Source of the DNA: Brucella grignonensis
GTDB lineage: Bacteria > Pseudomonadota > Alphaproteobacteria > Rhizobiales > Rhizobiaceae
Direction of reading: 5' to 3'
NCBI RefSeq assembly: GCF_002252505.1
Contig: NZ_NNRL01000153.1
Coordinates: 62,001 to 126,000 of the forward strand
Length of the DNA stretch: 64,000 nt
The notes below the pieces were generated by a model. It made no database searches, was not told where the DNA came from, and saw nothing but the letters and a program-made list of their open reading frames with translations. Every line of letters starts with the position of its first letter. The stretch's first letter is position 1. Below, in pieces: positions 10,159 through 18,947 of this stretch. Position numbers and translations under genes: made by a program.

Positions 10159-10917
10159 TCAAGCAGCGCCCTGAGATTGCAAGGTTGCAATCATTGTTTC
10201 AATCGCAGACACGGCAGTATCGATTTTGGCCACATCGCTGCCGCGCACGACCAGTTCGGTGCTGAAACGGCCATTCTCGAATTTTGGATAAGAACCGATG
10301 ATCGTTTCAGGGTTTTCTTTCTGAATTTCTGTCAATGGCGCGCCAATGACACCTTCGCCAAACGGGCAACGCACAGTCTTCGAAAACAGTTTCCGCCCGG
10401 TTTTCAATGTTGGCAGAACATTATCGAGCATCGCCTGAAATACCGAAGGCACACCTGCCATGACATAGACATTGCCAATATGAAATCCGGGCGCAGTCGA
10501 TACTGGATTATCAATATGTTCGGAGCCTTGCGGCATGCGAGCCATACGCTTGCGGGACTCCGTGAACTCCAGATCACGCTTGGCGTAGTTCGCGGCAAGC
10601 ATTTTCATTGCCTTTTCATCATAGATACAAGGCACTTCAAAAGCGCGCGACACCGCATCTGCCGTAATATCGTCGTGGGTGGGACCAATACCGCCTGACG
10701 TAAAAACATAATCGAAACCCGGGCGCAGAGCATTCAGCGCCGAAACTATGGCGTCCTCATCGTCGGGAACGATGCGAACCTCTTTGAGATCGATGCCAGC
10801 CGCAGTCAGGACATCGGCCAGATGTCCAATATTCTTGTCTTTCGTGCGTCCTGAGAGAAGTTCATCGCCAATTGCAAGCATTGCAGCCGTAACGGCCTGC
10901 TGCGGGGTATTCGTCAT
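10159..10917 (-). CDS. CinA/MoeA-like molybdopterin-binding domain protein
   Basis: A 252-residue protein of the MoCF/CinA N-terminal family. The signature Thr-Ser-Gly-Gly-Ile-Gly-Pro-Thr-His-Asp-Asp-Ile-Thr is clear at about residues 72-84, preceded by Ile-Gly-Asp-Glu-Leu-Leu-Ser-Gly. CinA proteins with this domain are linked to ADP-ribose or NMN-related pyrophosphatase activity. The C-terminal deamidase domain of full CinA is absent here, so the role is open. The start ATG at 10917 is the only good candidate. Confidence 0.85.
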   Translation of the reverse strand: MTNTPQQAVTAAMLAIGDELLSGRTKDKNIGHLADVLTAAGIDLKEVRIVPDDEDAIVSALNALRPGFDYVFTSGGIGPTHDDITADAVSRAFEVPCIYDEKAMKMLAANYAKRDLEFTESRKRMARMPQGSEHIDNPVSTAPGFHIGNVYVMAGVPSVFQAMLDNVLPTLKTGRKLFSKTVRCPFGEGVIGAPLTEIQKENPETIIGSYPKFENGRFSTELVVRGSDVAKIDTAVSAIETMIATLQSQGAA

Positions 10918-11140
10918 GCCCAGACTCCATTCTGTATCTTCGCAGTTAATCCCCGGCAGACGAATGCTGCAACTGGTTTTCTGTGTTTTTCAAAATGAAG
11001 CCCCCGCATGTGACTGTTTGTTTTCACTATAACTTTTATTCCCTGAAATCGTTGCGGGCGATTTGTTGAATATTTTCTGCACCACCCTTCCGGCGATTTC
11101 CACTGTCAGCAAAACCAGTTGTTACAACGGTGGGAAACAG

Positions 11141-11169
11141 CTTGAATTTGCTTCACAAATCATGACATA
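11141..11169 (+). promoter_or_regulatory. Candidate promoter for tRNA-Leu(UAA)
   Basis: CTTGAA at 11141-11146 and GACATA at 11164-11169 are 17 bp apart, just upstream of the tRNA. The -35 agrees well with the CTTGAC consensus; the -10 is poor. Confidence 0.35.
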
Positions 11170-11182
11170 GAATTCCTCAGCT

Positions 11183-11268
11183 GCGGTCGTGGCGAAATTG
11201 GTATACGCAACGGACTTAAAATCCGTCGCCTTTTAGGCTTGCGGGTTCAAGTCCCGCCGACCGCACCA
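11183..11268 (+). tRNA. tRNA-Leu (anticodon UAA)
   Basis: An 86-nt type II tRNA including an encoded CCA. The acceptor stem GCGGTCG pairs with CGACCGC. The anticodon stem ACGGA/TCCGT encloses the loop CTTAAAA with anticodon TAA. The T arm GCGGGTTCAAGTCCCGC is standard, and a long variable arm is present. A weak hairpin at 11291-11316 follows. Confidence 0.97.
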
Positions 11269-11399
11269 CCATTCCTATCGGTATAGCTACGAGTATAAAA
11301 CATTATGATTATACTCAAGTTTACCGTTTCAAGCTTGTTTGCGCTCTCAAAGCCATGTAGCCATGCTCGAAACTAATAGAGAATGCAGAAAGCTGACCG

Positions 11400-12656
11400 A
11401 TGAACGCCTTCGTTAAAGCCGTAGCTCAAGCTGAAATTGCTATGCGCGCACTCTTCCCAGAGACGCCGTTGCAGCTCAATGACTATCTTTCACGGAAATA
11501 TGGCGCAGAAATTTGGCTCAAGCGCGAAGACCTGACACCAGTTCGCTCTTATAAAATACGTGGTGCCTTCAACTTCATTTCGCGCGCCGTAAAAACTGCT
11601 GACGAAAATGCGGTCTTCGTTTGTGCATCGGCTGGCAATCACGCACAGGGCTTTGCTTTCGCCTGCCGCCACTTTGGTCGCAAGGGCGTGGTGTTCATGC
11701 CGGTTACGACGCCACAGCAGAAAATCGACAAAACCCGCGCTTTCGGTGCGGAATTTATCGAAATCAAGCTCGTGGGCGATATTTTCGATGTCTGTTATGC
11801 CGCTTCGCAGGAATATGCAGAAGCAAACAAGGGTGTGATGGTGCCGCCGTTTGACCATGCAGGTATCATCGAAGGGCAGGCGACTGTTGCGCTCGAAATC
11901 GAACGACAGTTGCCTGATAATAAGAAGCCCGATTTTGTATTCCTGCCCGTTGGCGGCGGCGGTCTGTCAGCAGGCGTCACACAATATTTCGCAGCACTTG
12001 GCTGGAAGACAGCCTATCGCTTTATTGAGCCGCGGGGCGCAGCCAGTCTGAAAGGCAGTCTTGAAGCAGGAAAGCGGATCAAGCTTAGCCAAGTCGATAA
12101 TTTTGTCGACGGCGCTGCCGTCGCAGAAATTGGCAAAGAAAACTTCAAGCTTCTCAAAGGCTTTGACAAAAATATTGTCATCACGGTTCCGGAAAACCGC
12201 CTGTGTTCAACCATCGTAGAGATGCTGAATATTGAGGGCGTTGTCCTTGAGCCTGCTGGTGCGCTCGGCATTGATGCGCTCAAGGATTTCAAGAAGAGCG
12301 AACTCAAAGGCAAGCGTATTGTCATCGTGGTATCCGGCGGCAATTTCGACTTTGAGCGTTTGCCAGACGTAAAAGAGCGCGCACTTCGCTATGAAGGGTT
12401 GAAGAAATATTTCATCTTCCGCTTCCCGCAGCGTCCGGGTGCGTTGCGTTCATTTCTTGATCTGCTCGGCCCTGAAGATGATGTGGCCCGCTTTGAATAT
12501 CTGAAGAAATCGGCCCGTAATTTCGGCTCCGTACTGATCGGCATCGAAACCAAGGATGCGGGCAATTTCAAGATTCTGGAAAAGAAGTTTGCGGAAGCAG
12601 GCTGGGCTTATCAGGATATTACAGACAATCAGGTGCTGGCCGACTTCATTATCTGA
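11400..12656 (+). CDS. ilvA: Threonine ammonia-lyase (threonine dehydratase)
   Basis: A 418-residue PLP enzyme that deaminates threonine to 2-oxobutanoate for isoleucine synthesis. The PLP lysine is Lys52 in Ser-Tyr-Lys-Ile-Arg-Gly-Ala. Ser-Ala-Gly-Asn-His-Ala-Gln-Gly and the phosphate-cradling Gly-Gly-Gly-Gly-Leu-Ser follow. About 90 C-terminal residues form one ACT-like regulatory domain, as in the short biosynthetic IlvA type, so feedback by isoleucine is likely but not shown. The ATG at 11400 is the family start. The gene lies between a tRNA and the helicase and seems to be transcribed alone. Confidence 0.93.
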   Translation: MNAFVKAVAQAEIAMRALFPETPLQLNDYLSRKYGAEIWLKREDLTPVRSYKIRGAFNFISRAVKTADENAVFVCASAGNHAQGFAFACRHFGRKGVVFMPVTTPQQKIDKTRAFGAEFIEIKLVGDIFDVCYAASQEYAEANKGVMVPPFDHAGIIEGQATVALEIERQLPDNKKPDFVFLPVGGGGLSAGVTQYFAALGWKTAYRFIEPRGAASLKGSLEAGKRIKLSQVDNFVDGAAVAEIGKENFKLLKGFDKNIVITVPENRLCSTIVEMLNIEGVVLEPAGALGIDALKDFKKSELKGKRIVIVVSGGNFDFERLPDVKERALRYEGLKKYFIFRFPQRPGALRSFLDLLGPEDDVARFEYLKKSARNFGSVLIGIETKDAGNFKILEKKFAEAGWAYQDITDNQVLADFII

Positions 12657-12954
12657 TAAAGCGTTCGGATAGAAAACATTTGCCTTTTTGGGGAAAACAC
12701 CCCATATGGGGCCTCAGGCGCATGGGCTGAACTGTATCAGCTTTCCCGGAATCGGACTTGTTGCGTCTCGCCTCTTGCAGTCAGAATGGTCTGAGAGCAG
12801 GGGAGACCCGGCTGGTTTCGGGCACGGCAGCGCAAGTCGACCGGTGTTTTCCGGCGTCCCGTCGTATCATCACAAAATTACTCTTCGGCAAGTTGCGCTT
12901 GTCCGAAATTTTAAAGCGGACTGCTATAAAGCGGTGCCGCCGAAAGAGATTGAA
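12657..12954 (+). other. Structured leader of the DEAD-box helicase gene
   Basis: About 300 bp between ilvA and the likely helicase start. GGGG at 12690-12693, CCCC at 12700-12703 and GGGG at 12708-12711 can form two mutually exclusive hairpins. An open frame in phase with the helicase crosses the region from ATG 12688, but its 89 residues do not look like helicase sequence. I read it as untranslated leader, a plausible place for cold or helicase autoregulation. Confidence 0.45.
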
Positions 12955-14355
12955 TTGACTACTGAAAACATTGGCGGCTTTGCCGCTCTTGGTGTTACCG
13001 GTGTGCTCCTTAAAGGCGTTGAAGCCGCTGGCATGACCGAGCCAAAGCCGATCCAGACGCAGGCTATTCCGCACCAGCTGGAAGGCCGCGACATTCTCGG
13101 CATTGCCCAGACCGGCTCCGGCAAAACCGCTGCATTCAGCCTGCCGATCCTGCAGAAAATCATTGCACTTGGTGACAAGCGCAAGGGCAAGACCGCACGC
13201 GCGCTGATCCTCGCACCAACCCGCGAACTGGCCGTGCAGATCGAGGAAACGATCCGCACCGTTGCCAAGCAGGCGCATATTTCCACAGCACTTATTCTCG
13301 GTGGCGTATCGCGTCTGAGCCAGATCAAGCGTATGCAGGGCGGCGTGGACGTTCTCATCGCAACACCGGGCCGTCTGACCGATCTTGTGCGCGAAAACTG
13401 CGTTGATCTGTCGGAAACCCGCTGGCTGGTCCTCGATGAAGCTGATCGTATGCTCGACATGGGCTTCATCAACGATGTGAAACGTATTGCCAAGGGCACG
13501 CACAAGAACCGTCAGACCGCACTTTTCTCGGCAACTATGCCAAAGGAAATCGCGGCACTCGCACAGAGCCTGCTGCGCGATCCGGTGCGCGTTGAAGTTG
13601 CTCCACAGGGTACGACCGCTGCTGAAATCACGCAGGTCGTGCATCCTGTTCCAACCAAGGAAAAGCGCCGTCTGCTCTCCGGTCTTCTTGGCGATAAGGG
13701 CATGAAGTCGGTTATCGTCTTCACCCGCACCAAGCATGGCGCAGATGCAGTCGTTCGTCATCTCGAACGCGATGGCTTCGATGTTGCCGCGATCCACGGC
13801 AATAAGTCGCAGAATGCCCGCCAGCGCGCGCTGAACGGTTTCCGCGATGGCACATTGCGCATTCTGGTAGCAACCGACATCGCCGCACGCGGCATTGACG
13901 TTCCGGGCATCAGCCATGTCGTCAATTACGATCTGCCGGATGAGCCCGAAACCTACGTGCACCGCATTGGTCGTACCGGTCGTAACGGTGCCAGCGGCGC
14001 TTCGATCACGCTTTACGATGCAGCAACTGAAGATTCAAAGCTGCGCGCCGTTGAACGCGTTACGCGTAACAAGCTGACCATCAAAGAAGCGCCTGTTAAG
14101 CTTGCACCAGCACCGGCTCCTAAGTTCGACGATGCGGAAGACAAGCCACGTTCGGACCGTAGACCCGGTTCGCACTCTGTGCCGCAGAAACATCGCCGTC
14201 CCGCAAACAAGATGGCCAAGTCTGGCGAACATCGTTCGGGTCAGGGTTCCCAAGGTTCAAAATCTGCGGGAGGAGAAGGCGCTGCAAAGCCAAAGCGTCC
14301 ATTCCATCGCAAACGTCGTCCAGGTGGCGGCGGTGGCGGCCAACGCGCGGCTTAA
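12955..14355 (+). CDS. DEAD-box ATP-dependent RNA helicase
   Basis: About 466-residue RNA helicase of the RhlE/DeaD group, expected in ribosome assembly or mRNA turnover. Motifs in order: Q motif (Pro-Lys-Pro-Ile-Gln), Ala-Gln-Thr-Gly-Ser-Gly-Lys-Thr (Walker A), Pro-Thr-Arg-Glu-Leu, Asp-Glu-Ala-Asp, Ser-Ala-Thr and His-Arg-Ile-Gly-Arg-Thr-Gly-Arg. The last 100 residues form a basic, Gly/Lys/Arg-rich RNA-binding tail ending in a glycine run. I start at TTG 12955 because AAAGAGA lies five bases upstream and Thr-Thr-Glu-Asn-Ile-Gly-Gly-Phe is the conserved N-terminus. ATG 12688 would add 89 unrelated residues. Confidence 0.92.
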   Translation: MTTENIGGFAALGVTGVLLKGVEAAGMTEPKPIQTQAIPHQLEGRDILGIAQTGSGKTAAFSLPILQKIIALGDKRKGKTARALILAPTRELAVQIEETIRTVAKQAHISTALILGGVSRLSQIKRMQGGVDVLIATPGRLTDLVRENCVDLSETRWLVLDEADRMLDMGFINDVKRIAKGTHKNRQTALFSATMPKEIAALAQSLLRDPVRVEVAPQGTTAAEITQVVHPVPTKEKRRLLSGLLGDKGMKSVIVFTRTKHGADAVVRHLERDGFDVAAIHGNKSQNARQRALNGFRDGTLRILVATDIAARGIDVPGISHVVNYDLPDEPETYVHRIGRTGRNGASGASITLYDAATEDSKLRAVERVTRNKLTIKEAPVKLAPAPAPKFDDAEDKPRSDRRPGSHSVPQKHRRPANKMAKSGEHRSGQGSQGSKSAGGEGAAKPKRPFHRKRRPGGGGGGQRAA

Positions 14356-14376
14356 TCGCAGCACTACTTTTTCTAG

Positions 14377-14408
14377 AAGCCGCCCTTAACGGGGCGGTTT
14401 TTTCGTTT
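14377..14408 (+). terminator. Terminator of the helicase gene
   Basis: CCGCCC (14380-14385) pairs with GGGCGG (14392-14397), with extra A/T pairs below. It is followed by TTTTTTCGTTTT. Confidence 0.9.
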
Positions 14409-14521
14409 TAGCCGGATTGGTGAGTTAGTCCTTGCAATTTCACTTGGAAAATTATTCCCCGCTTGCTTGAAGAACATCGCGCTTCCACATAGTTTCCTCT
14501 CAATTAGAAGGAACGGAAGCC

Positions 14522-15550
14522 ATGCTCAATTCGGCACTCGACGCTATCGGCAATACCCCACTGATCCGCTTGAACAAGGCTTCTGAAGTCACTGGTTGCG
14601 AAATCTACGGCAAAGCCGAATTTCTCAATCCCGGTCAGTCGGTCAAGGACCGCGCAGCGCTTTATATTATCCGAGATGCCGAAAAACGCGGACTGCTCAA
14701 GCCCGGTGGCGTTATCGTTGAAGGTACGGCAGGAAACACCGGCATCGGCCTTACCTTTGTTGCCAAGGCGCTTGGCTATCGCACCGTGATTGTTATTCCG
14801 GAAACCCAAAGCCAGGAAAAGAAGGATGCGCTGCGCCTCCTTGGCGCAGAACTGATTGAAGTTCCTGCAGCACCCTATCGCAATCCGAACAATTATGTGC
14901 GTCTGTCCGGGCGTCTGGCCGAGCAACTCGCCAAAAGCGAGCCCAACGGCGCAATCTGGGCCAATCAGTTCGACAATATCGTCAATCGCATCGCGCATAT
15001 TGAAACCACCGCACAGGAAATCTGGCGTGATACCAATGGCAAGGTCGATGGTTTCGTCTCGGCTGTAGGCTCAGGCGGCACGCTCGCAGGCACAGCGTTT
15101 GGCCTCAAAGACAAGAACGCGGACATCAAGATCGCTCTCGCTGATCCGCATGGTGCTGCACTTCATTCCTTCTACACGACAGGCGAACTGAAATCGGAAG
15201 GTGATTCCATCACCGAAGGCATCGGACAGGGGCGTATTACGGCCAATCTCGAAGGCTTTACGCCTGATTTTTCCTACCGTGTTGGCGATGCCGACGCGCT
15301 CGATATTCTGTTTGATCTGGTGCAGAAGGAGGGACTCTGCTTGGGTGGTTCTTCAGGCATCAACATTGCCGGTGCAATCCGCCTTGCAAAAGATCTCGGC
15401 CCGGGCCACACAATCGTGACCGTGCTTTGCGACTATGGTAATCGTTACCAGTCCAAGCTGTTCAATCCTGCTTTCCTGCGCGGCAAAGATTTGCCAGTAC
15501 CGGGCTGGCTGGAAACGGAAACTGAAGTTCACATACCGTACGAGGGATAA
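14522..15550 (+). CDS. cysK: Cysteine synthase A family
   Basis: A 342-residue PLP enzyme that replaces the acetyl group of O-acetylserine with sulfide to give cysteine. The PLP lysine is Lys42 in Ser-Val-Lys-Asp-Arg-Ala, followed by the substrate loop Thr-Ala-Gly-Asn-Thr-Gly-Ile-Gly and the glycine-rich phosphate site Gly-Ser-Gly-Gly-Thr. The length is slightly above typical CysK (about 310-325) because of a C-terminal extension. It heads a tight operon: the editing protein starts 2 bp later, then sseA and a GNAT gene. The start ATG follows GGAACGGAAGCC. Confidence 0.92.
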   Translation: MLNSALDAIGNTPLIRLNKASEVTGCEIYGKAEFLNPGQSVKDRAALYIIRDAEKRGLLKPGGVIVEGTAGNTGIGLTFVAKALGYRTVIVIPETQSQEKKDALRLLGAELIEVPAAPYRNPNNYVRLSGRLAEQLAKSEPNGAIWANQFDNIVNRIAHIETTAQEIWRDTNGKVDGFVSAVGSGGTLAGTAFGLKDKNADIKIALADPHGAALHSFYTTGELKSEGDSITEGIGQGRITANLEGFTPDFSYRVGDADALDILFDLVQKEGLCLGGSSGINIAGAIRLAKDLGPGHTIVTVLCDYGNRYQSKLFNPAFLRGKDLPVPGWLETETEVHIPYEG

Positions 15551-15552
15551 TC

Positions 15553-16296
15553 ATGGCATACGAGACTGAAGCTTTGTTCCGCGAAGATGCATATCTTAAA
15601 AGCGCGGAGGGTTCGGTCCTTGCCCTGACAGATACCGGCGGGATTATTCTCGATCAGACAAATTTTTATGCCACTTCCGGCGGTCAACCGGGAGATACAG
15701 GCTTTTTTGAGCGTGCTGACGGCTCGCGCATTGAAATTGCTGCAACCGTTACCGGCGAAAGCAAAAACGAAATCATCCATGTGCCAGCCGAAGGGCAGGC
15801 TGTCCCTGAAATCGGCGAGAAGTTGGTTCTGCATATCAATTGGGAGCGTCGTTACAAGCTGATGCGTATGCATACGGCCTGCCATCTTCTTTCTGTCGCA
15901 TGCCCGTTTCCAATTACCGGTGCTGCTGTTGGCGAAGATGAAAGCCGCGTCGATTTCGATCTTCCGGATGCGAGCTACACCAAGGAACTCGTCACCGAAA
16001 AACTCATGGAAATGGTGAAATCCAACGATTCCGTTACCCTACGCTGGATCAGCGACGAAGAGTTTCTGGCCAATCCCGATATTGTGAAATCAAAGAACGT
16101 GCGCCCTCCTGTGGGTGCAGGACGCCTTCGTCTGGTGGTTATCGGTGAAAATGGCAGTGTCGACTCGCAACCATGCGGCGGCACACACGTTTCTGAGACG
16201 CAGGAAGTGGGTGAAATCCACATCGGCAAGATCGAAAAGAAGGGCAAAGAAAACCGCCGTTTCCGCATTCGATTTGGCGCTTTGCCAGCAGCTTAA
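15553..16296 (+). CDS. Alanyl-tRNA editing protein (AlaX type)
   Basis: A 247-residue free-standing homologue of the AlaRS editing domain, expected to hydrolyse Ser-tRNA(Ala) or Gly-tRNA(Ala). Zinc ligands are visible: His107 and His111 (HxxxH) plus Cys208 and His212 in Cys-Gly-Gly-Thr-His. An N-terminal beta-barrel portion with Ser-Gly-Gly-Gln-Pro-Gly-Asp is present. It is coupled to cysK with a 2-bp gap and followed 15 bp later by sseA, an unexpected sulfur-metabolism setting. Confidence 0.9.
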   Translation: MAYETEALFREDAYLKSAEGSVLALTDTGGIILDQTNFYATSGGQPGDTGFFERADGSRIEIAATVTGESKNEIIHVPAEGQAVPEIGEKLVLHINWERRYKLMRMHTACHLLSVACPFPITGAAVGEDESRVDFDLPDASYTKELVTEKLMEMVKSNDSVTLRWISDEEFLANPDIVKSKNVRPPVGAGRLRLVVIGENGSVDSQPCGGTHVSETQEVGEIHIGKIEKKGKENRRFRIRFGALPAA

Positions 16297-16311
16297 TATT
16301 CAGGAGCAATC

Positions 16312-17166
16312 ATGTCCGATAAAAGCGCATTTGTTATCTCCCGCGATGATTTGAAAGCCCGATTGGGCGAGCCGGGTCTCGCAATCGTGGATGCATCCTG
16401 GTATTTGCCCGCAGCCGGTCGCAACGGGCAAGACGAATATAATGCCGCGCATATTCCAGGCGCAGTCTTCTTTGATCAGGATGTAATTGCTGATAAGGAT
16501 TCGGGCCTTCCGCATACCTTGCCATCGCCGGAGCTTTTTGCGCGTCATGTCGGTGCGATGGGCATCACAGCAGATGAAACCGTTGTTGTCTATGACGGTC
16601 CCGGCATGTTTTCTGCGCCGCGCGTCTGGTGGATGTTCCGCGTGATGGGCGTGAAGAACGTCCTGGTTCTCGATGGCGGTTTTGATAACTGGAAGGCAGC
16701 TAACTTCCCTGTCACCGCTGAAGCCACAAAAATCGCTGCAACGCTGTTCACGCCATCATTCAATGTGGCCAAGGTCGTCGATTTTGCAGAAATGAGCAAA
16801 ATCGTGGAAGGGCACAGCTCCCAGATCGCTGATGCGCGTGCCGCTGGCCGTTTCACAGGCCGCGATGTAGAACCGCGCGCAGGTATGCGTTCCGGTCACA
16901 TGCCGGGCGCACGCAATGTGCCCGTTGGGTCGCTGTCTGAAAAAGGTGAGCTGAAGAGCCTCGACAGCCTTCGCGAAATCTTCGCCAATGCCGGTGTGGA
17001 CCTCAACAAACCGGTCGTCACCAGCTGTGGTTCCGGCGTCACCGCTGCTGTCATCACACTGGCATTGACCTCGCTTGGCCACGAAGACAATCGGCTTTAT
17101 GATGGTTCATGGAGCGAATGGGGCAGCAGGCAGGATACGCCTGTCGTGACCGGCGAAGCAGAATAA
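16312..17166 (+). CDS. sseA: 3-mercaptopyruvate sulfurtransferase
   Basis: A 284-residue protein with two rhodanese domains; only the second has the catalytic cysteine, Cys239. Its loop Cys-Gly-Ser-Gly-Val-Thr-Ala is the mercaptopyruvate form rather than the Arg-Lys-containing thiosulfate form. The enzyme moves sulfur from 3-mercaptopyruvate to a thiol or cyanide and works in cysteine catabolism and sulfur trafficking, which fits the cysK context. The ribosome site AGGAGC precedes the ATG. Confidence 0.93.
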   Translation: MSDKSAFVISRDDLKARLGEPGLAIVDASWYLPAAGRNGQDEYNAAHIPGAVFFDQDVIADKDSGLPHTLPSPELFARHVGAMGITADETVVVYDGPGMFSAPRVWWMFRVMGVKNVLVLDGGFDNWKAANFPVTAEATKIAATLFTPSFNVAKVVDFAEMSKIVEGHSSQIADARAAGRFTGRDVEPRAGMRSGHMPGARNVPVGSLSEKGELKSLDSLREIFANAGVDLNKPVVTSCGSGVTAAVITLALTSLGHEDNRLYDGSWSEWGSRQDTPVVTGEAE

Positions 17167-17168
17167 GC

Positions 17169-17690
17169 ATGACTGAAATACTAACGGCCAGAGTAACCCA
17201 TCTGGAAATGACAGCGCGTCCGGCGCTGTCGGTTCCGGTTCCATCCGGCCTGCGCCTTGCCATTATGCGCTCGACTGAGATGCCGGTGCATTTCTATCGC
17301 TATCTCTACGAAAAAGTTGGACGCCAGCATCACTGGATGATGCGGCGCGTGCAAAGCGATATAGATGTTGCTGAAGCCATTCATGCAGAGACTGCCGAGA
17401 TTCATGTCCTTTATGCGGACGGAAATCCGGCCGGTCTTTTGGAGCTCAACCTGTCAGCCTTGCCGGAAACAGCCGAAATTCTCTATTTCGGACTTGTTCC
17501 TGATTATCAGGGGCGGGGACTGGGGAAGTTCTTCTTCAGTGAAGCCATTTCGACTGCGTGGTCGCACAGCCCACAAAAAGTGGCCATTCATACCAACACG
17601 CTCGACAGCCCGCGCGCGCTACAGCTTTATCAAAAGATGGGATTTGTGCCGGTCGGCTGGTCCGAGGAAGAAGTCACGCCCTGGGAATAG
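17169..17690 (+). CDS. GNAT-family N-acetyltransferase
   Basis: A 173-residue acetyltransferase. The acetyl-CoA pyrophosphate loop appears as Gln-Gly-Arg-Gly-Leu-Gly-Lys. Preceding strand Ile-Leu-Tyr-Phe-Gly-Leu-Val-Pro and C-terminal Ala-Leu-Gln-Leu-Tyr-Gln-Lys-Met-Gly-Phe are typical of GNAT. The substrate is unknown. The ATG at 17169 lies 2 bp after the sseA stop, so it is the fourth gene of the cysK operon. Confidence 0.88.
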   Translation: MTEILTARVTHLEMTARPALSVPVPSGLRLAIMRSTEMPVHFYRYLYEKVGRQHHWMMRRVQSDIDVAEAIHAETAEIHVLYADGNPAGLLELNLSALPETAEILYFGLVPDYQGRGLGKFFFSEAISTAWSHSPQKVAIHTNTLDSPRALQLYQKMGFVPVGWSEEEVTPWE

Positions 17691-17701
17691 AGCAAGCACT
17701 A

Positions 17702-18490
17702 CTATCCACGTGCGACTTCACGACCATTGGTGATTGAAACAACGGAAGCACTAGTGATGCGTCCGCTTTCCTCATCGAACACAACGCAATTTCGACCGCG
17801 CTGTTTGGCCATATAAAGACAACGATCAGCCCGGCTTAACACTTGAGAGTTGGTTTCGTTCTTTGGTGCAGACGCCACACCGATACTGATGGTCAACGGA
17901 TAAATCTGATACTCCGTGGCGTGGAACGGTGTATTTTCTACTTCTGAGCGAATTCGTTGTGCAACCCGCATGCCGGTTTCGCCAGTTGCGCCCGGAAGAA
18001 AAACGCAGAACTCTTCGCCGCCGATACGTCCGACGAGATCACCTTTACGGGTAACATTCTGAAGTGCAAAGGCAATCAGCTTAAGCGCACGGTCGCCAAC
18101 ACTATGACCGAACGTATCATTTATCGCCTTGAAATGGTCGGCATCGATGACGAGAAGTGTCCCGCTTTCAATACGCGAGCGGCTGATTTTCATAGCATCG
18201 AACAGCGCTTCGCGGTTCAGTAATCCAGTCATGTGATCGACACGAGATCGCGCCTGTAACTCGATATGGGCTTTTTCGAGTTGCGCATAGGCATCGCTGA
18301 GTTTGCTATGTTGCACAAAGATATAAAGAAGCGAAGGGAAGGCCGTTATAGTCGGGATTACGATGCTTAGACTAAGAGCTATAATCCCCGGCATGCCACC
18401 AGAGATGAATCCAATGATCAGGCTGGTCCCAACTGAAAACAGGACCACAGACAACGTTATCAACGTTGCCTTCCATAAAGCCGCCTTCAT
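17702..18490 (-). CDS. Membrane-anchored diguanylate cyclase (GGDEF)
   Basis: A 262-residue inner-membrane enzyme predicted to make cyclic di-GMP. Two hydrophobic helices (about residues 8-30 and 35-60) lead through a short coiled-coil-like linker (62-82) to a GGDEF domain. The active site reads Gly-Gly-Glu-Glu-Phe at 157-161. An intact inhibitory site RxxD (Arg148-Asp151) lies five residues before it, so product inhibition is expected. There is no recognisable extracellular sensor domain; the periplasmic loop is short. It converges with the GNAT gene, 11 bp apart. Confidence 0.92.
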   Translation of the reverse strand: MKAALWKATLITLSVVLFSVGTSLIIGFISGGMPGIIALSLSIVIPTITAFPSLLYIFVQHSKLSDAYAQLEKAHIELQARSRVDHMTGLLNREALFDAMKISRSRIESGTLLVIDADHFKAINDTFGHSVGDRALKLIAFALQNVTRKGDLVGRIGGEEFCVFLPGATGETGMRVAQRIRSEVENTPFHATEYQIYPLTISIGVASAPKNETNSQVLSRADRCLYMAKQRGRNCVVFDEESGRITSASVVSITNGREVARG

Positions 18491-18844
18491 ACCGAACTCC
18501 CCACCCCCGACAAAGATGTTTTAGCTGCCTGTCTCTGAACCCTCTATGAACAGACCTGATCTTTGTGGGCCTTATAAGAGGAATGCTTTGGCGAAGATAG
18601 AAGCGCCCCCGCACGGATGCAATTTTTTATATATGCGTGCTATTATTGACACAATCTAAAGTAGAGTGACGCGAATATATTACCCATAGATTAGCTGAAC
18701 GACAACTATCTTTAAAAGAAATAACAGCAATTGTAATTTTTAACATTTTACTAATTTACAATATTAGATCGCAACAATGCTTACACAACAGAAGGACGCC
18801 TTTGGAGCGTCCCTCAATGTTCAAAAAATATATCTCACGGTGAC
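18491..18844. other. AT-rich intergenic region
   Basis: About 350 bp without a gene, holding the cyclase promoter region. A small hairpin GGACGC/GCGTCC lies at 18794-18812. A TTGACA near 18650 has no matching -10. Nothing else was recognised. Confidence 0.4.
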
Positions 18845-18944
18845 CAGAGCATTTGAGCCAAAAGAGTGAAACGTTTTTGCGTGAGGTAAATGCGTGAAAG
18901 CAAATAATTAGATCTGTTCCAACGATTCAATCTTAACTGGAACC
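18845..18944. repeat. About 100-bp intergenic palindromic repeat (RPE/Bru-RS-like), diverged copy
   Basis: Starts CCAGAGCATTT and aligns along its full length with the reverse complement of the repeat at 27118-27224. Shared blocks include AAAAGnGnGAA, GTTTTGCGT, AATGCG, AACAAA-like and ATTCAA, in the same order and spacing. It ends just before the small membrane-protein gene. Confidence 0.65.
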
Positions 18945-18947
18945 GCG

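Noticed and set aside
12688-12954. N-terminal extension of the helicase from ATG 12688
   Set aside because: The 89 added residues lack helicase similarity, while TTG 12955 has a well-spaced ribosome site and gives the conserved N-terminus.
12781-13962. 393-codon frame opposite the helicase
   Set aside because: Antisense shadow; residues have no family likeness and it begins inside the leader.
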